A DNA stretch of 64,000 nucleotides from Pseudomonas sp. CFBP13508. Its GTDB lineage: Bacteria; Pseudomonadota; Gammaproteobacteria; Pseudomonadales; Pseudomonadaceae. The DNA is taken from positions 372,001 to 436,000 of the forward strand of contig NZ_QFZZ01000005.1 in the NCBI RefSeq assembly GCF_005233515.1, written 5' to 3'. The translations under genes were made by a program, and so were the position numbers. The notes under the pieces are model-generated. The model ran no database searches. It was not told the origin of the DNA and saw nothing but the letters and a program-made list of their open reading frames with translations. Shown here one piece after another: positions 18,486 to 27,597 of the stretch (its first letter is position 1; each line of letters begins with the position of its first letter).

Positions 18486-19381
18486 TGCTCAACCGATTTC
18501 AAGGCTGGCGCGAACGTGGCTGGTCGCCCGTTGACGCCTCGACCTATGCCACTGCCTGGCAGCGTTATGGCGGCAGTGTCGCAACGCATCCGCTGGTCAT
18601 CGAGCGCTTGGCGGACCTGGCCGGGATCCCGGTGCGTTATCTGGCCTGGCAGCAGCAAGGCGACATCAAAGCCTCCATCGCTACCTGGGGTCGCGATCTG
18701 GCGCTGTCCAAGGACGCGCTCAAGCGCCATGGCAAGAAAGGCCTGTTCGACCTCGGCAATGCCGAGCTGATCCTGCCGGGTGCCGTTGATGCCCAGGCAC
18801 CGCTGCGTCATCGGGCGCGCTATCTGTCGGCACTCAACGAAGGCCGTTTCAGTGGCCTGAAGTTGCAGGCAGAACAGCTTGCCATGGCGCGCACCCCGGA
18901 AGAATTGTCGAAAAAGTTCCGCTACAACCAGCGTCGCGAATTGCGCCTGCTGGAAGAAGCGGGCGGTGTGGTGCGAGCGGTCAGCGAGTTCTCCAGCGTC
19001 GAGCTGGCCGCGATGTATTGCGATCTGTTCCAGCGCCGCTGGGGTTTTCCGGCCACCGGCGCGGCGCGCATGGCCGAGGTCATCGAGTTGCTGCGCGAGT
19101 TGCTGATCGGCTCGGTCATTTTCCTCAACGATGCGCCGATTGCGATTCAACTGGTCTACCGCGTCGAGGCGCCGGAATGGATCAGTGTCGAATATGTGAA
19201 TGGCGGCGTTGATCCCGAGACCCGTGAGTTCAGCCCCGGCAGCGTGCTGAGCTTTCTCAATACGCAAAGCGCCTGGGAACATGCACGGGCACTCGGCAAG
19301 CCGCTGCGTTTTTCATTCGGTCGCGCTGATCGTGAATACAAGGACCGCTGGTGCAACCCTGTGCCAGTGTTCACCGTATGA
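18485..19381 (+). CDS. mig-14: Mig-14 family protein
   Basis: A 298-residue Mig-14 homologue. In Salmonella and P. aeruginosa, Mig-14 supports resistance to antimicrobial peptides and associates with the inner membrane. The C-terminal half resembles a GNAT/FemAB-like acyltransferase fold, with KFRYNQRRELRLLEEAGG and FQRRWGFPATGAARM as recognisable conserved segments. The biochemical activity is not established. It overlaps wapH by one base and dnpA by ATGA, placing it inside the core biosynthesis operon. Confidence 0.85.
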   Translation: MLNRFQGWRERGWSPVDASTYATAWQRYGGSVATHPLVIERLADLAGIPVRYLAWQQQGDIKASIATWGRDLALSKDALKRHGKKGLFDLGNAELILPGAVDAQAPLRHRARYLSALNEGRFSGLKLQAEQLAMARTPEELSKKFRYNQRRELRLLEEAGGVVRAVSEFSSVELAAMYCDLFQRRWGFPATGAARMAEVIELLRELLIGSVIFLNDAPIAIQLVYRVEAPEWISVEYVNGGVDPETREFSPGSVLSFLNTQSAWEHARALGKPLRFSFGRADREYKDRWCNPVPVFTV

Positions 19382-20790
19382 GCCAGACCATGAGCCGCAA
19401 ACAGCAATTGCTCAAGCGCCATCGACGCAACAAGCGCGTGGCTGTGTTGGTTGCGCTGGCCGCCATCATCGCACTGAGCGTACTGGTTGCCTGGTGGCTG
19501 GCCCCGGTGTTGCTGATTGGCGGCTGGATCGCTCATGAGGCGTGGTTTGCCGATCATCTGTTCTACGCGCCCGGCGACGATTACCAATACAGCTTCCCGG
19601 CGTATACGCCGCAGCCGAAGGTGCATCTGCACGGCGAGCAGTTGCGTCTGGATGAAGGTGTGATGCTGGCCGACGACGCGACGCTGATCCTGGCGGTGCG
19701 GGTCAAAGGCACCTGGCTGGGACGCTTCTTCGATCCTCGGGTCGAGTTGTCGGGCGGCGCCAATCCTGACGTGCAAACCTTTGAGCGCGGTGTCCGTGGC
19801 CTGCGCTACCTGAACCTCAGCGGGCAGGCGCAAGCGTTGTCCGAAGGCGTGTTGCGCCTGCGCGGACGCTTCTGTCGCGTATCGGGAGAGCCGGTGCTGT
19901 GGGCGCTGGAGCACGCCGAGTATCGTCACCAGCGGGTCATGGTCATTGCGCCTCACGCGGATGATGCGGAACTGGCGGCGTTCGGCTTGTACAGTCAGGC
20001 CGAAGAGGCCTGGATCGTCACCCTGACCGCTGGCGAAATCGAGGCCGAACATTACCAACAGATGGGCATGAGCAAGGTCGACGCCGCACGGCTCAAGGGA
20101 CGTTTGCGCGCCTGGGACAGTCTCACGGTTCCGCAGTGGGCCGGTGTCGCCCAAGAGCGTTGCGTGCAGTTCGGGTATTTCTGCCTGCAACTGGCCGCGA
20201 TGCGTGACAAGCCGGAGCAACCGGTGGGCTCGCGCGAAGCGGATTTGAGCGATACCCGCCTGTTCCGTCAATTCAATCCATTTGTGCTCCCGGGTGACGC
20301 CGACGGCGCGCCGACCTGGAACAATCTGCTGGCCGATCTGCGCGAAACCATGCTGCGCGCGCGTCCAGAGGTCATCGTGCTGCCGCATCCGGCGCTCGAC
20401 CCGCATCCTGACCACATCTGCGCGCAGCAGGCTGTGCTTGAAGTGTTGAAAGGTCTGGACTGGCAGCCGACGCTGCTCGGTTATGCCAACCACCTGCACG
20501 ATAACGATCGGTGGCCGATGGGTAACAGTGGTGATGGCGTGGCGCTGCCGCCGGCCTTTGATGCTGGCGTGCCGGTGCAGCCTGTATGCCTGGCGTTGTC
20601 GGTGGCGCAGCAGCGTGACAAGGCCATGGCCCTGGGGATGATGCATGACCTGCAGCCGCCCGCGCCGTTCAAGCGCCGCTTGCGTCGTGGCTTGCAGCGA
20701 TTGCTGGCAGGGCGCTCCGGTTCGCCTTATGGCGAGAACGAATTTTTCCGCAAGGCGGTTCGGCGACATGAACTGTTCTGGCGTTTGTAA
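19378..20790 (+). CDS. dnpA: PIG-L type de-N-acetylase
   Basis: LmbE/PIG-L zinc de-N-acetylase of 470 residues. ATG at 19378 overlaps the mig-14 stop. An N-terminal membrane segment (residues about 22-45) anchors it. The zinc motif PHADDAELAAFG lies near 195-206, and PHPALDPHPDH near 337-347 gives the third metal ligand. The P. aeruginosa counterpart PA5002, named DnpA, affects fluoroquinolone persistence; the substrate is thought to be an N-acetylated core sugar. An imperfect GC hairpin without a T-run follows at about 20802-20829. Confidence 0.85.
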   Translation: MSQTMSRKQQLLKRHRRNKRVAVLVALAAIIALSVLVAWWLAPVLLIGGWIAHEAWFADHLFYAPGDDYQYSFPAYTPQPKVHLHGEQLRLDEGVMLADDATLILAVRVKGTWLGRFFDPRVELSGGANPDVQTFERGVRGLRYLNLSGQAQALSEGVLRLRGRFCRVSGEPVLWALEHAEYRHQRVMVIAPHADDAELAAFGLYSQAEEAWIVTLTAGEIEAEHYQQMGMSKVDAARLKGRLRAWDSLTVPQWAGVAQERCVQFGYFCLQLAAMRDKPEQPVGSREADLSDTRLFRQFNPFVLPGDADGAPTWNNLLADLRETMLRARPEVIVLPHPALDPHPDHICAQQAVLEVLKGLDWQPTLLGYANHLHDNDRWPMGNSGDGVALPPAFDAGVPVQPVCLALSVAQQRDKAMALGMMHDLQPPAPFKRRLRRGLQRLLAGRSGSPYGENEFFRKAVRRHELFWRL

Positions 20791-20871
20791 CGACACAGGC
20801 GCCCGCGCAAGACCTTCTTGCGGGCGGGCATGTTCAGGTTTGCTCGGGTTGCTGTTGCGGCAAGGAAGACA

Positions 20872-21828
20872 ATGAAAGTTCTATTTCTGGTGCAGAAAGA
20901 TCAACGGGCCATACTCGATCGTTTGTACGAGGGTGTTGCAGCCCATTGCGATTGCGATTTGCGCTGGTTGAGTGGTGACGAGCAGCGCAATCTGCGTCGA
21001 TATTTCCGCCGCGAAGTCGACGTTTCGCGCTATGACCGCATCGTGTTTTTCTTGCGCTTCAAGCAGGAGATCCGTCAAGTCGGGTTTATCCGCACCATCC
21101 CCAATCTGGTGATTCTGGAGCACGACGCCTATCAGAATTACATCCCCTGCAAATACACTGGCAAGTTCAGCGCGCACTACCGCCGCTTGCCGTGGGCACG
21201 CGTGATCAGTTCCGGTTTCGTGGTTGCCGAGCGCCTGCGCTCGGAGGGCTTCGACGCCGTGTTCGTGCCCAAGGGCTACGATCAGACGCAATTGCAAGAC
21301 CTGGGGCGCGAGCGGGATATCGAACTTGCCTTCGTCGGCAGTACCAACAGTGTGGCCTACAGCGGTCGCAAGGCACTGCTGGATGAATTGGGTCAGGTCG
21401 AGCCGCTGCTGGTAACGCGGACCAAGTCAGGGGCTGAATATCTGGAAACGCTCAACCGTATCCGCTTTTTTGTCAGCGCGGACGTGGGCATGGGCGAGTT
21501 CATGATCAAGAACTTCGAAGCCATGGCTTGCGGCTGCGTCCTGCTGGCCTATGATCAAGGCGCCGCCGAAGGCGCGGCGCTGGGTTTGCAGGACATGCAC
21601 AACGTGGTGTTCTATCAGACGATCACGCAGTTGCAGGAAAAACTGGCCAGGCTGCGCGAAGATCCGCAACTGGCGCAGCGCATCGCTGACAATGGTCGTG
21701 AGCTGGCGGTACGTCAGTTCAGTTTTGCGCGGATCGGTCAGCGCATCGTTGAAGAGCTTGAGCAACCGCTGCGTGAGCGGGCGCCGCTGAGTCTGCTGGA
21801 AAAAATCCGCCTGAAACTGGGCATTTGA
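20872..21828 (+). CDS. ssg: Cell-surface sugar glycosyltransferase (Ssg type)
   Basis: A 318-residue glycosyltransferase that starts MKVLFLVQKDQRAILDRLY with AGGAAG just upstream. The C terminus has the Glyco_trans_1_2 pattern (FEAMACGCVLLAYDQGAAEG, residues about 212-232). The P. aeruginosa and P. fluorescens homologue Ssg (PA5001) affects core and O-antigen synthesis, phage adsorption and surface attachment. An in-frame start at 20818 lacks a good ribosome binding site and is rejected. Confidence 0.82.
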   Translation: MKVLFLVQKDQRAILDRLYEGVAAHCDCDLRWLSGDEQRNLRRYFRREVDVSRYDRIVFFLRFKQEIRQVGFIRTIPNLVILEHDAYQNYIPCKYTGKFSAHYRRLPWARVISSGFVVAERLRSEGFDAVFVPKGYDQTQLQDLGRERDIELAFVGSTNSVAYSGRKALLDELGQVEPLLVTRTKSGAEYLETLNRIRFFVSADVGMGEFMIKNFEAMACGCVLLAYDQGAAEGAALGLQDMHNVVFYQTITQLQEKLARLREDPQLAQRIADNGRELAVRQFSFARIGQRIVEELEQPLRERAPLSLLEKIRLKLGI

Positions 21829-21882
21829 CAAGTGTCATATAGCCAGTGATATTGCTGGCGACTTCTGATTAACGAGATTTCG

Positions 21883-22644
21883 GTGCAATTTTCCAAAGAA
21901 AGCCAGATTACATTGGTGGTTACCAGCTGCGGTCGACTCGATCTGCTCAAGACCACTCTCGACAGCTTCGACCGATACAACACGGCACCCATTCGTGAAG
22001 TGTTCATCACCGAAGATGCCGGCGACGAAGGCGTTGCCGGGATTCTGCCTGCGCACTGGAAAGAGCATTGCACGATCTTCGTCAATCGTCCGAAGCTGGG
22101 CCAGTTGGCATCGATCGACCTGGCCTACGGGCAGGTCACTACGCCTTATATCTTCCATTGCGAAGACGACTGGGAGTTCTACCGTCCGGGGTTCGTGGAA
22201 GACTCCATGACTATTCTGGAGGCCCGGCCGGAAATTCTGCAGATCTGGTTGCGCAGCTATAATCACGATCTGCGTGTTCACAGCCCTTATATCCATTTGG
22301 GCGCGCGCGAGATTGTCGATGGCGTCGCGTGTTATCCGCTGATTTCCGACAAGCCGGAGTGGCAGGGGTTCTCGCTGAACCCGGGGTTGCGCCGACTCGA
22401 GGACTATCGGTTGTGTGCACCTTTCGCCGGGCACGGTGGCGAAAAGGCCTTGTCACAGCGCTACTCGCAATTGAACAGGGACGCCTTGATCCTCGAGGCA
22501 GACGCGGTCATGCACACCGGTTTCGGCCTGCATGTGCAAACGGATGTCGAGCGTGAACGCAAAGCGCGCCGCAATCGCCGCGAACAGATCAAGTTCGCCC
22601 TGTTTCTATTGCTGGGAGTCTGCATTGGCTGGTTCATCAACTGA
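21883..22644 (+). CDS. Membrane-anchored GT-A glycosyltransferase of the LPS core
   Basis: A 253-residue protein starting with GTG. The N-terminal nucleotide-sugar fold begins TLVVTSCGRLDLLKTTLDSF. FHCEDDWEFYRPGF near residues 90-103 is the likely metal-binding DxD (EDD). A single C-terminal membrane helix (FALFLLLGVCIGWFIN) anchors it. It stands where P. aeruginosa has the larger rhamnosyltransferase WapR, but I do not see WapR itself. The transferred sugar is unknown. Confidence 0.7.
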   Translation: MQFSKESQITLVVTSCGRLDLLKTTLDSFDRYNTAPIREVFITEDAGDEGVAGILPAHWKEHCTIFVNRPKLGQLASIDLAYGQVTTPYIFHCEDDWEFYRPGFVEDSMTILEARPEILQIWLRSYNHDLRVHSPYIHLGAREIVDGVACYPLISDKPEWQGFSLNPGLRRLEDYRLCAPFAGHGGEKALSQRYSQLNRDALILEADAVMHTGFGLHVQTDVERERKARRNRREQIKFALFLLLGVCIGWFIN

Positions 22645-22698
22645 GTTCGAGTACGCCGCAGCTTGTCCCCGCAAATCCATGCAACGGCTTTCTGCCCG

Positions 22699-23793
22699 AT
22701 GAATATCCTGAATATCATGTGGGCCGGTGGTGCTCCGTTCGCATCAATCCATAAAGTGCACCAGCAGATATTGTCTCAGGCCTCGCCTTCGGCGGAGGTC
22801 AAGACCTGGCTGCTCCAGGGGCAAGGAACCGAGTGCGGCGTGGACGTCGGCGAGGTGCGGGAGTGGCAATTATCGTCGGCCCGCCTCAAAGGCCGGCATT
22901 TCTGGCGCTTCGCCAGGCCATTGATGCGGGCGAGGTTTCGCCAGGCGCTAGTGGACAGTGACGCTCGATTGCTGCTGCTGGACGGCATGGGGGTGGCACG
23001 CACGTTATTGCCGGTCCTCAAGAGTCTGCCAGACATCCGCGTCGTGGTGATTTTCCATGGCTCGGCACGTCTGAATGCCGGCGATCAGGCACTTTTTCAG
23101 GCATTGCCGGCGTCCCGGCTGACATTGGTTGCTGTCTCCAGCACCCTTGCCGATTCGCTGGCTCATGATCTGCAGATGCCTGTCACTCCGTTGCGAAGTG
23201 CGTTCGATCCGGAGGCATTTCGCGCTGAGCTGTTCACCCGCGAGCAAGCCCGGGCACGGTTGGGATTGCCGCAAGGCGATACGCCGGTATTGGGCGCGGT
23301 GGGGCGGCTGGTCTCCGAAAAGGGTTTCGGCTATCTGCTTGATGCCTTTGCTGCAGCACTCGACACCCGCCCGGACTTGCGCCTGGTCATTATTGGTGAG
23401 GGCTCCAAACGTACGGCCCTGGAGCAGCGCATCGAAGCGCTTGGCTTGCATGGGAAGGTCTTGCTGACCGGGCATCTGAACGAAGCAGCGCAGCTTTATC
23501 GTGCATTCGACTGGGTTGCCATACCTTCGTTGGAAGAGGGCTTGGGGCTGGTCATGCAGGAGGCGGTGATGGCCGGCGTACCGGTGCTGTGCAGCGATCT
23601 GGAAGTGTTCAGCGAACAGCTGGGCAGCGCTGGCTGGTATGCCCCGGTCAATGACACGCAAGCATGGTCCGAGGCCATTGGCCGAGCCTTCAGTGCCTCA
23701 TCTCGGGCGATCAATGCCGAGCAATACCGGATGCTTGCGCCGGACGAGGCCTGGTCGAGCTTCAGCCAGGCTGCCCGCGCATTGTTTTCATGA
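22699..23793 (+). CDS. GT4 glycosyltransferase of the LPS outer core
   Basis: A 364-residue GT4 enzyme starting MNILNIMWAGGAPFASIHKV at ATG 22699. GRLVSEKGFGYLLDAF opens the second Rossmann domain and PSLEEGLGLVMQEAVMAGVP is the donor-site motif. It likely adds a strain-variable outer-core sugar. Its stop overlaps the convergent kinase-like gene by 6 bp. The acceptor and sugar cannot be read from the sequence. Confidence 0.78.
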   Translation: MNILNIMWAGGAPFASIHKVHQQILSQASPSAEVKTWLLQGQGTECGVDVGEVREWQLSSARLKGRHFWRFARPLMRARFRQALVDSDARLLLLDGMGVARTLLPVLKSLPDIRVVVIFHGSARLNAGDQALFQALPASRLTLVAVSSTLADSLAHDLQMPVTPLRSAFDPEAFRAELFTREQARARLGLPQGDTPVLGAVGRLVSEKGFGYLLDAFAAALDTRPDLRLVIIGEGSKRTALEQRIEALGLHGKVLLTGHLNEAAQLYRAFDWVAIPSLEEGLGLVMQEAVMAGVPVLCSDLEVFSEQLGSAGWYAPVNDTQAWSEAIGRAFSASSRAINAEQYRMLAPDEAWSSFSQAARALFS

Positions 23794-24393
23794 CGACAAC
23801 ACTGCGCGCTCCAGTGCTTGCATCGGAAAGCTGTCGTTCAGCTTCTCGCGCGCAATATAGCGGGCGAAATGTTGCAGGTTGCGTCTGATCAAGCGTTCGG
23901 GCAACGGTCCACGGGTAAAGCGCATGTCGGCGACATCGATCAGGCCCATGCGGTTGTCTGGTGTGACGACGATATTGCCAAGATGCAGGGAGCGGAAATA
24001 GATGCCCGAGCGGTGCAGGCTGCGTATCAGGGCGGCCAGATCCGGCAATGCCTGCTTCCAGTCGAACCCTTGCTCGCTGGCGATCTGCCGCAGCGTTTGC
24101 CCTGGCAGAGGCTGATACAGCACGGCGGTCATGCCGGGTTTCTCGAGGCGGAAGAACTGGAGAATCTGCAACGTCGGTACGCCGAGCTTTTGCAGTTCGA
24201 CGGCATTGTCGATGAATCGCTTCGAATAGGGGCGAAACAAAGCGGATGAAAAAAACCGTTTGCGACGGAACAGTTTAAGAATTTTTCCATCCTGCAGCAG
24301 GTAGACTTTCGGCCCGTAGCTGTCCGCTTCCAGCACTTTGGCAGCGTCGATCATTTGGTCTAGAGCGGCTTGTGAAAGCCGGGAGCATCGCAT
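23788..24393 (-). CDS. Kinase-fold LPS-associated protein (toluene-tolerance/InaA-like)
   Basis: A 201-residue minus-strand protein of the Kdo/WaaP kinase superfamily, beginning MRCSRLSQAALDQMIDAAKV. ATG at 24393 is preferred to far upstream frames that run through the waaL promoter. It has a Lys-bearing strand (GKILKLFRRKRFF) and metal-binding LIDVADM. The catalytic loop reads YFRSLHLGNIVV, with Ser where HRD has Asp, while the Asn is kept. It is divergent from waaL (111-bp gap) and matches my memory of PA4998-type proteins often named toluene tolerance protein. Function unproven. Confidence 0.75.
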   Translation of the reverse strand: MRCSRLSQAALDQMIDAAKVLEADSYGPKVYLLQDGKILKLFRRKRFFSSALFRPYSKRFIDNAVELQKLGVPTLQILQFFRLEKPGMTAVLYQPLPGQTLRQIASEQGFDWKQALPDLAALIRSLHRSGIYFRSLHLGNIVVTPDNRMGLIDVADMRFTRGPLPERLIRRNLQHFARYIAREKLNDSFPMQALERAVLSS

Positions 24394-24504
24394 CGTAGGA
24401 AGCCTTGTCGAAAGTGCGGGGTGTTGTAGCGGGCAATGATGCCGAAAAGTTTCGATTTTAACCATGCCGCGTCGCATGGGCGAACCCTTGTCAGGAGCAG
24501 ATTG

Positions 24505-25677
24505 ATGCAGGAAACACGCTGGGCGCAACTATGGATGGCGACAGGGCTCTTGTGGTTTCTACTGGCCATTGCCGTAGCGCCCACCAACAAGGTCTACCAA
24601 CAAGGGCTGGTCGCTCTCGTCTGGTTGCCGGCGCTGTTGCTGTGTTGGCCGGCGCGCCATCGCGTCATGGCAGTGCTCCATGAGCAACGCTGGATCTACC
24701 TGCCAATGCTCGGTCTGCTGATCTGGTCGCTGATCAGTCTGGCATGGACAAACGCACCTGAGCCCGGCCGCGAAGCCAAGCGCCTGTTGTACATCGTGGT
24801 GTTTCTGCTGTTTTTTCCGGTGTTTGCCAATGGGCGTCCCGAGCGATTGATCCGCATCATGCAGTGGGGCGGGCTGGGGCTGGCAGTGACTGCGCTGGTG
24901 GCTATCGTCAAGTTCTACGGCATAGAAGGCAACGTCTGGTCCGCCCGGGTGGAAGGGCTGGGTGAGCTGGCGCATCCGATCCTCGGTGGCTATGTGATCG
25001 GTGTGGCGGCTGTGTGGCTGGCATTGTGGGCGCCCCGCGGTGTGATATGGCAAGTGATCTATGCGTTGGCGCTGGCGGTGCTGGGCACATTTGTGCTGAT
25101 GAGTCAGAGTCGTGGTGCGGGATTGGCATTGTTTCTCACCATCCTGGCCATGCCGATGTGGTGCCGTGACCGCCACAGTCGCATCGTCGCGGCCGTAGCT
25201 CTGGTGGTGGCCATGCTTGCGCTGTGGTTTTTCGAACCATTGGTGCTGGCGCGCGGGGTCTCGTATCGTCCGCAGATTCTGATGGCCTCTCTGGATATGA
25301 TCGCCAAACATCCCTGGGGTGGGTTGGGCCTGGGTGGGGACTATCGGGTTTTCTGGTCGGGCATGACTTTCGACCACGCCCACAATCTGTTCACGCATGT
25401 TGCGATCGTGCTGGGTCTGCCGGGACTGCTGTTATGGGCTGCCGTCTGGTTCGGCGTGATTCTCCAGGCTTGGAAAGTTCGCGAGACCCTTTATGCCCGT
25501 GGGGTTATCGGTATCTGGCTGTTCTCGACACTGGCGATGCAGTTCGACGCTGCCAGCCTGACCGGCACCCCTCGTGCCGAGTGGTTCATCAGCTGGCTGC
25601 CGTTGGGGCTTGCCAGCGTTTTGGTATGGGCGCGGGCCAATGGCGGCGCTTGTGATAAAATTTCGCGTTCTTCTTAA
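24505..25677 (+). CDS. waaL: O-antigen ligase
   Basis: Inner-membrane ligase that joins O-antigen to lipid A-core on the periplasmic side. The 390-residue protein has about 10-12 hydrophobic segments. A large periplasmic loop carries FDHAHNLFTHV (residues about 290-300), the conserved His region of WaaL/Wzy_C proteins. AGGAG lies 8-9 nt before ATG 24505. It ends 15 bp before the msbA ATG. Confidence 0.88.
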   Translation: MQETRWAQLWMATGLLWFLLAIAVAPTNKVYQQGLVALVWLPALLLCWPARHRVMAVLHEQRWIYLPMLGLLIWSLISLAWTNAPEPGREAKRLLYIVVFLLFFPVFANGRPERLIRIMQWGGLGLAVTALVAIVKFYGIEGNVWSARVEGLGELAHPILGGYVIGVAAVWLALWAPRGVIWQVIYALALAVLGTFVLMSQSRGAGLALFLTILAMPMWCRDRHSRIVAAVALVVAMLALWFFEPLVLARGVSYRPQILMASLDMIAKHPWGGLGLGGDYRVFWSGMTFDHAHNLFTHVAIVLGLPGLLLWAAVWFGVILQAWKVRETLYARGVIGIWLFSTLAMQFDAASLTGTPRAEWFISWLPLGLASVLVWARANGGACDKISRSS

Positions 25678-25692
25678 CCAGTGAGCTCTACG

Positions 25693-27498
25693 ATGACTGA
25701 CGCACCGCCCAAAGCGGAACAGGAATCCAGCCTGAAAATCTACTTTCGGCTGTTGGGGTACGTAAAACCCTATATCGGTCTTTTCCTGCTGAGTATCGTG
25801 GGCTTCGTGATCTTTGCCTCCACGCAACCGATGCTGGCCGGGATTCTCAAGTATTTCGTCGATGGCCTGAGCAACCCTGAAGCGGTGCTCTTCCCCAATG
25901 TGCCCTATCTGCGAGACGTGCAGCTGTTGATGGCTGTGCCGTTGCTGATCATCCTGATCGCCGCGTGGCAAGGCCTCGGCTCGTTTCTCGGCAACTATTA
26001 CCTGGCGAGGGTTTCGTTGGGGCTGGTGCATGACCTGCGTATCGAATTGTTCAACAAGCTGTTGGTATTGCCCAACCGCTATTTCGATACCCACAACTCG
26101 GGTCATCTGATCTCGCGCATCACCTTCAACGTGACCATGGTCACCGGCGCCGCTACCGATGCCATCAAAGTGGTGATCCGCGAAGGCCTGACCGTGGTCT
26201 TCCTGTTCGCCTATCTGCTCTGGATGAACTGGAAGCTGACCCTGGTGATGCTGGCGATCCTGCCGGTGATCGCGTTCATGGTCGGCAACACCAGCAAGAA
26301 ATTCCGCAAGCAGAGCAAGAAGATTCAAGTGGCCATGGGCGATGTCACCCACGTCGCTTCCGAAACCATTCAAGGCTATCGCGTTGTGCGCAGTTTCGGT
26401 GGCGAGGCTTATGAGCAGCAGCGTTTTGCCGCGGCCAGCCAGAGCAACACCGACAAACAATTGCGTATGACCAAGACCGGCGCGGTGTATACGCCGATGC
26501 TGCAACTGGTGATCTATACCGCCATGGCCGTGCTGATGTTCCTGGTGCTGTTCCTGCGCGGTGATGCAACGGCCGGTGATCTGGTGGCCTACATCACGGC
26601 CGCGGGCCTGCTGCCGAAACCGATCCGGCAATTGTCCGAAGTCAGCTCGACCATCCAGAAAGGCGTGGCCGGTGCAGAAAGCATTTTCGAGCAACTCGAC
26701 GTTGAACCGGAAATCGATACTGGCACGATCGAGCGTGATCGGGTCAGTGGCCATCTGGCGGTGAACAACCTCAGCTTCACTTACCCGGGCACTGAACGGG
26801 AAGTGCTGAAAAACATCAGCTTTACCGCATCGCCAGGTCAGATGATCGCCCTGGTCGGGCGTTCCGGCAGCGGCAAATCGACGCTGGCCAGTCTGATTCC
26901 GCGTTTCTATCACCACGAGACCGGCGAGATTCTGCTCGATGATGTCGAGATCGAAGATTATCGCCTGCGCAATCTGCGTCGCCATGTGGCGCAGGTCACT
27001 CAGCATGTAACGCTGTTCAACGACACCATCGCCAACAACATCGCTTACGGCGATCTGGCAGGCGCGCCTCGGGAAGATATCGAGAAAGCCGCGCGGGACG
27101 CATTCGCCATGGACTTCATCGCGCAGATGCCCCAGGGCCTCGATACCCAGGTCGGCGAGAACGGTGTGCTGTTGTCTGGTGGACAGCGTCAGCGTCTGGC
27201 GATCGCCCGGGCGCTGTTGAAAAATGCCCCGCTGCTGATCCTCGACGAAGCGACGTCGGCCCTCGATACCGAATCAGAGCGGCACATTCAGGCGGCACTC
27301 GACCATGTCATGAAGGGCCGCACCACGCTGGTGATTGCCCACCGTTTGTCGACCATCGAGAAGGCCGATCTGATTCTGGTCATGGATCAGGGCGAAATCG
27401 TCGAGCGCGGCACGCATGCCCAACTGCTTGCCCACAATGGCTACTATGCGCGTCTGCATGCGATGGGCCTGGATGCCCCGGCCGAAGACATTGCCTGA
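25693..27498 (+). CDS. msbA: Lipid A export ATP-binding/permease protein
   Basis: Homodimeric ABC exporter that flips core-lipid A across the inner membrane. It has 601 residues from ATG 25693. An in-frame GTG at 25681 is less likely, as nothing like a ribosome binding site precedes it. Six membrane helices occupy the first 310 residues. Walker A GRSGSGKS is near 390, signature LSGGQRQR near 495, and Walker B LLILDEATSALD near 513. Its place between waaL and hldE is conserved in Pseudomonas. Confidence 0.96.
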   Translation: MTDAPPKAEQESSLKIYFRLLGYVKPYIGLFLLSIVGFVIFASTQPMLAGILKYFVDGLSNPEAVLFPNVPYLRDVQLLMAVPLLIILIAAWQGLGSFLGNYYLARVSLGLVHDLRIELFNKLLVLPNRYFDTHNSGHLISRITFNVTMVTGAATDAIKVVIREGLTVVFLFAYLLWMNWKLTLVMLAILPVIAFMVGNTSKKFRKQSKKIQVAMGDVTHVASETIQGYRVVRSFGGEAYEQQRFAAASQSNTDKQLRMTKTGAVYTPMLQLVIYTAMAVLMFLVLFLRGDATAGDLVAYITAAGLLPKPIRQLSEVSSTIQKGVAGAESIFEQLDVEPEIDTGTIERDRVSGHLAVNNLSFTYPGTEREVLKNISFTASPGQMIALVGRSGSGKSTLASLIPRFYHHETGEILLDDVEIEDYRLRNLRRHVAQVTQHVTLFNDTIANNIAYGDLAGAPREDIEKAARDAFAMDFIAQMPQGLDTQVGENGVLLSGGQRQRLAIARALLKNAPLLILDEATSALDTESERHIQAALDHVMKGRTTLVIAHRLSTIEKADLILVMDQGEIVERGTHAQLLAHNGYYARLHAMGLDAPAEDIA

Positions 27499-27597
27499 TC
27501 TGCAGACCAGGGTGAGCCAGCCTCACCCTCGTGTATTCCCGGTGTGCGCGATCCTGTTAATATCGCGCCCCTGTTCATTTTGTATGTGGGTTGCTCC

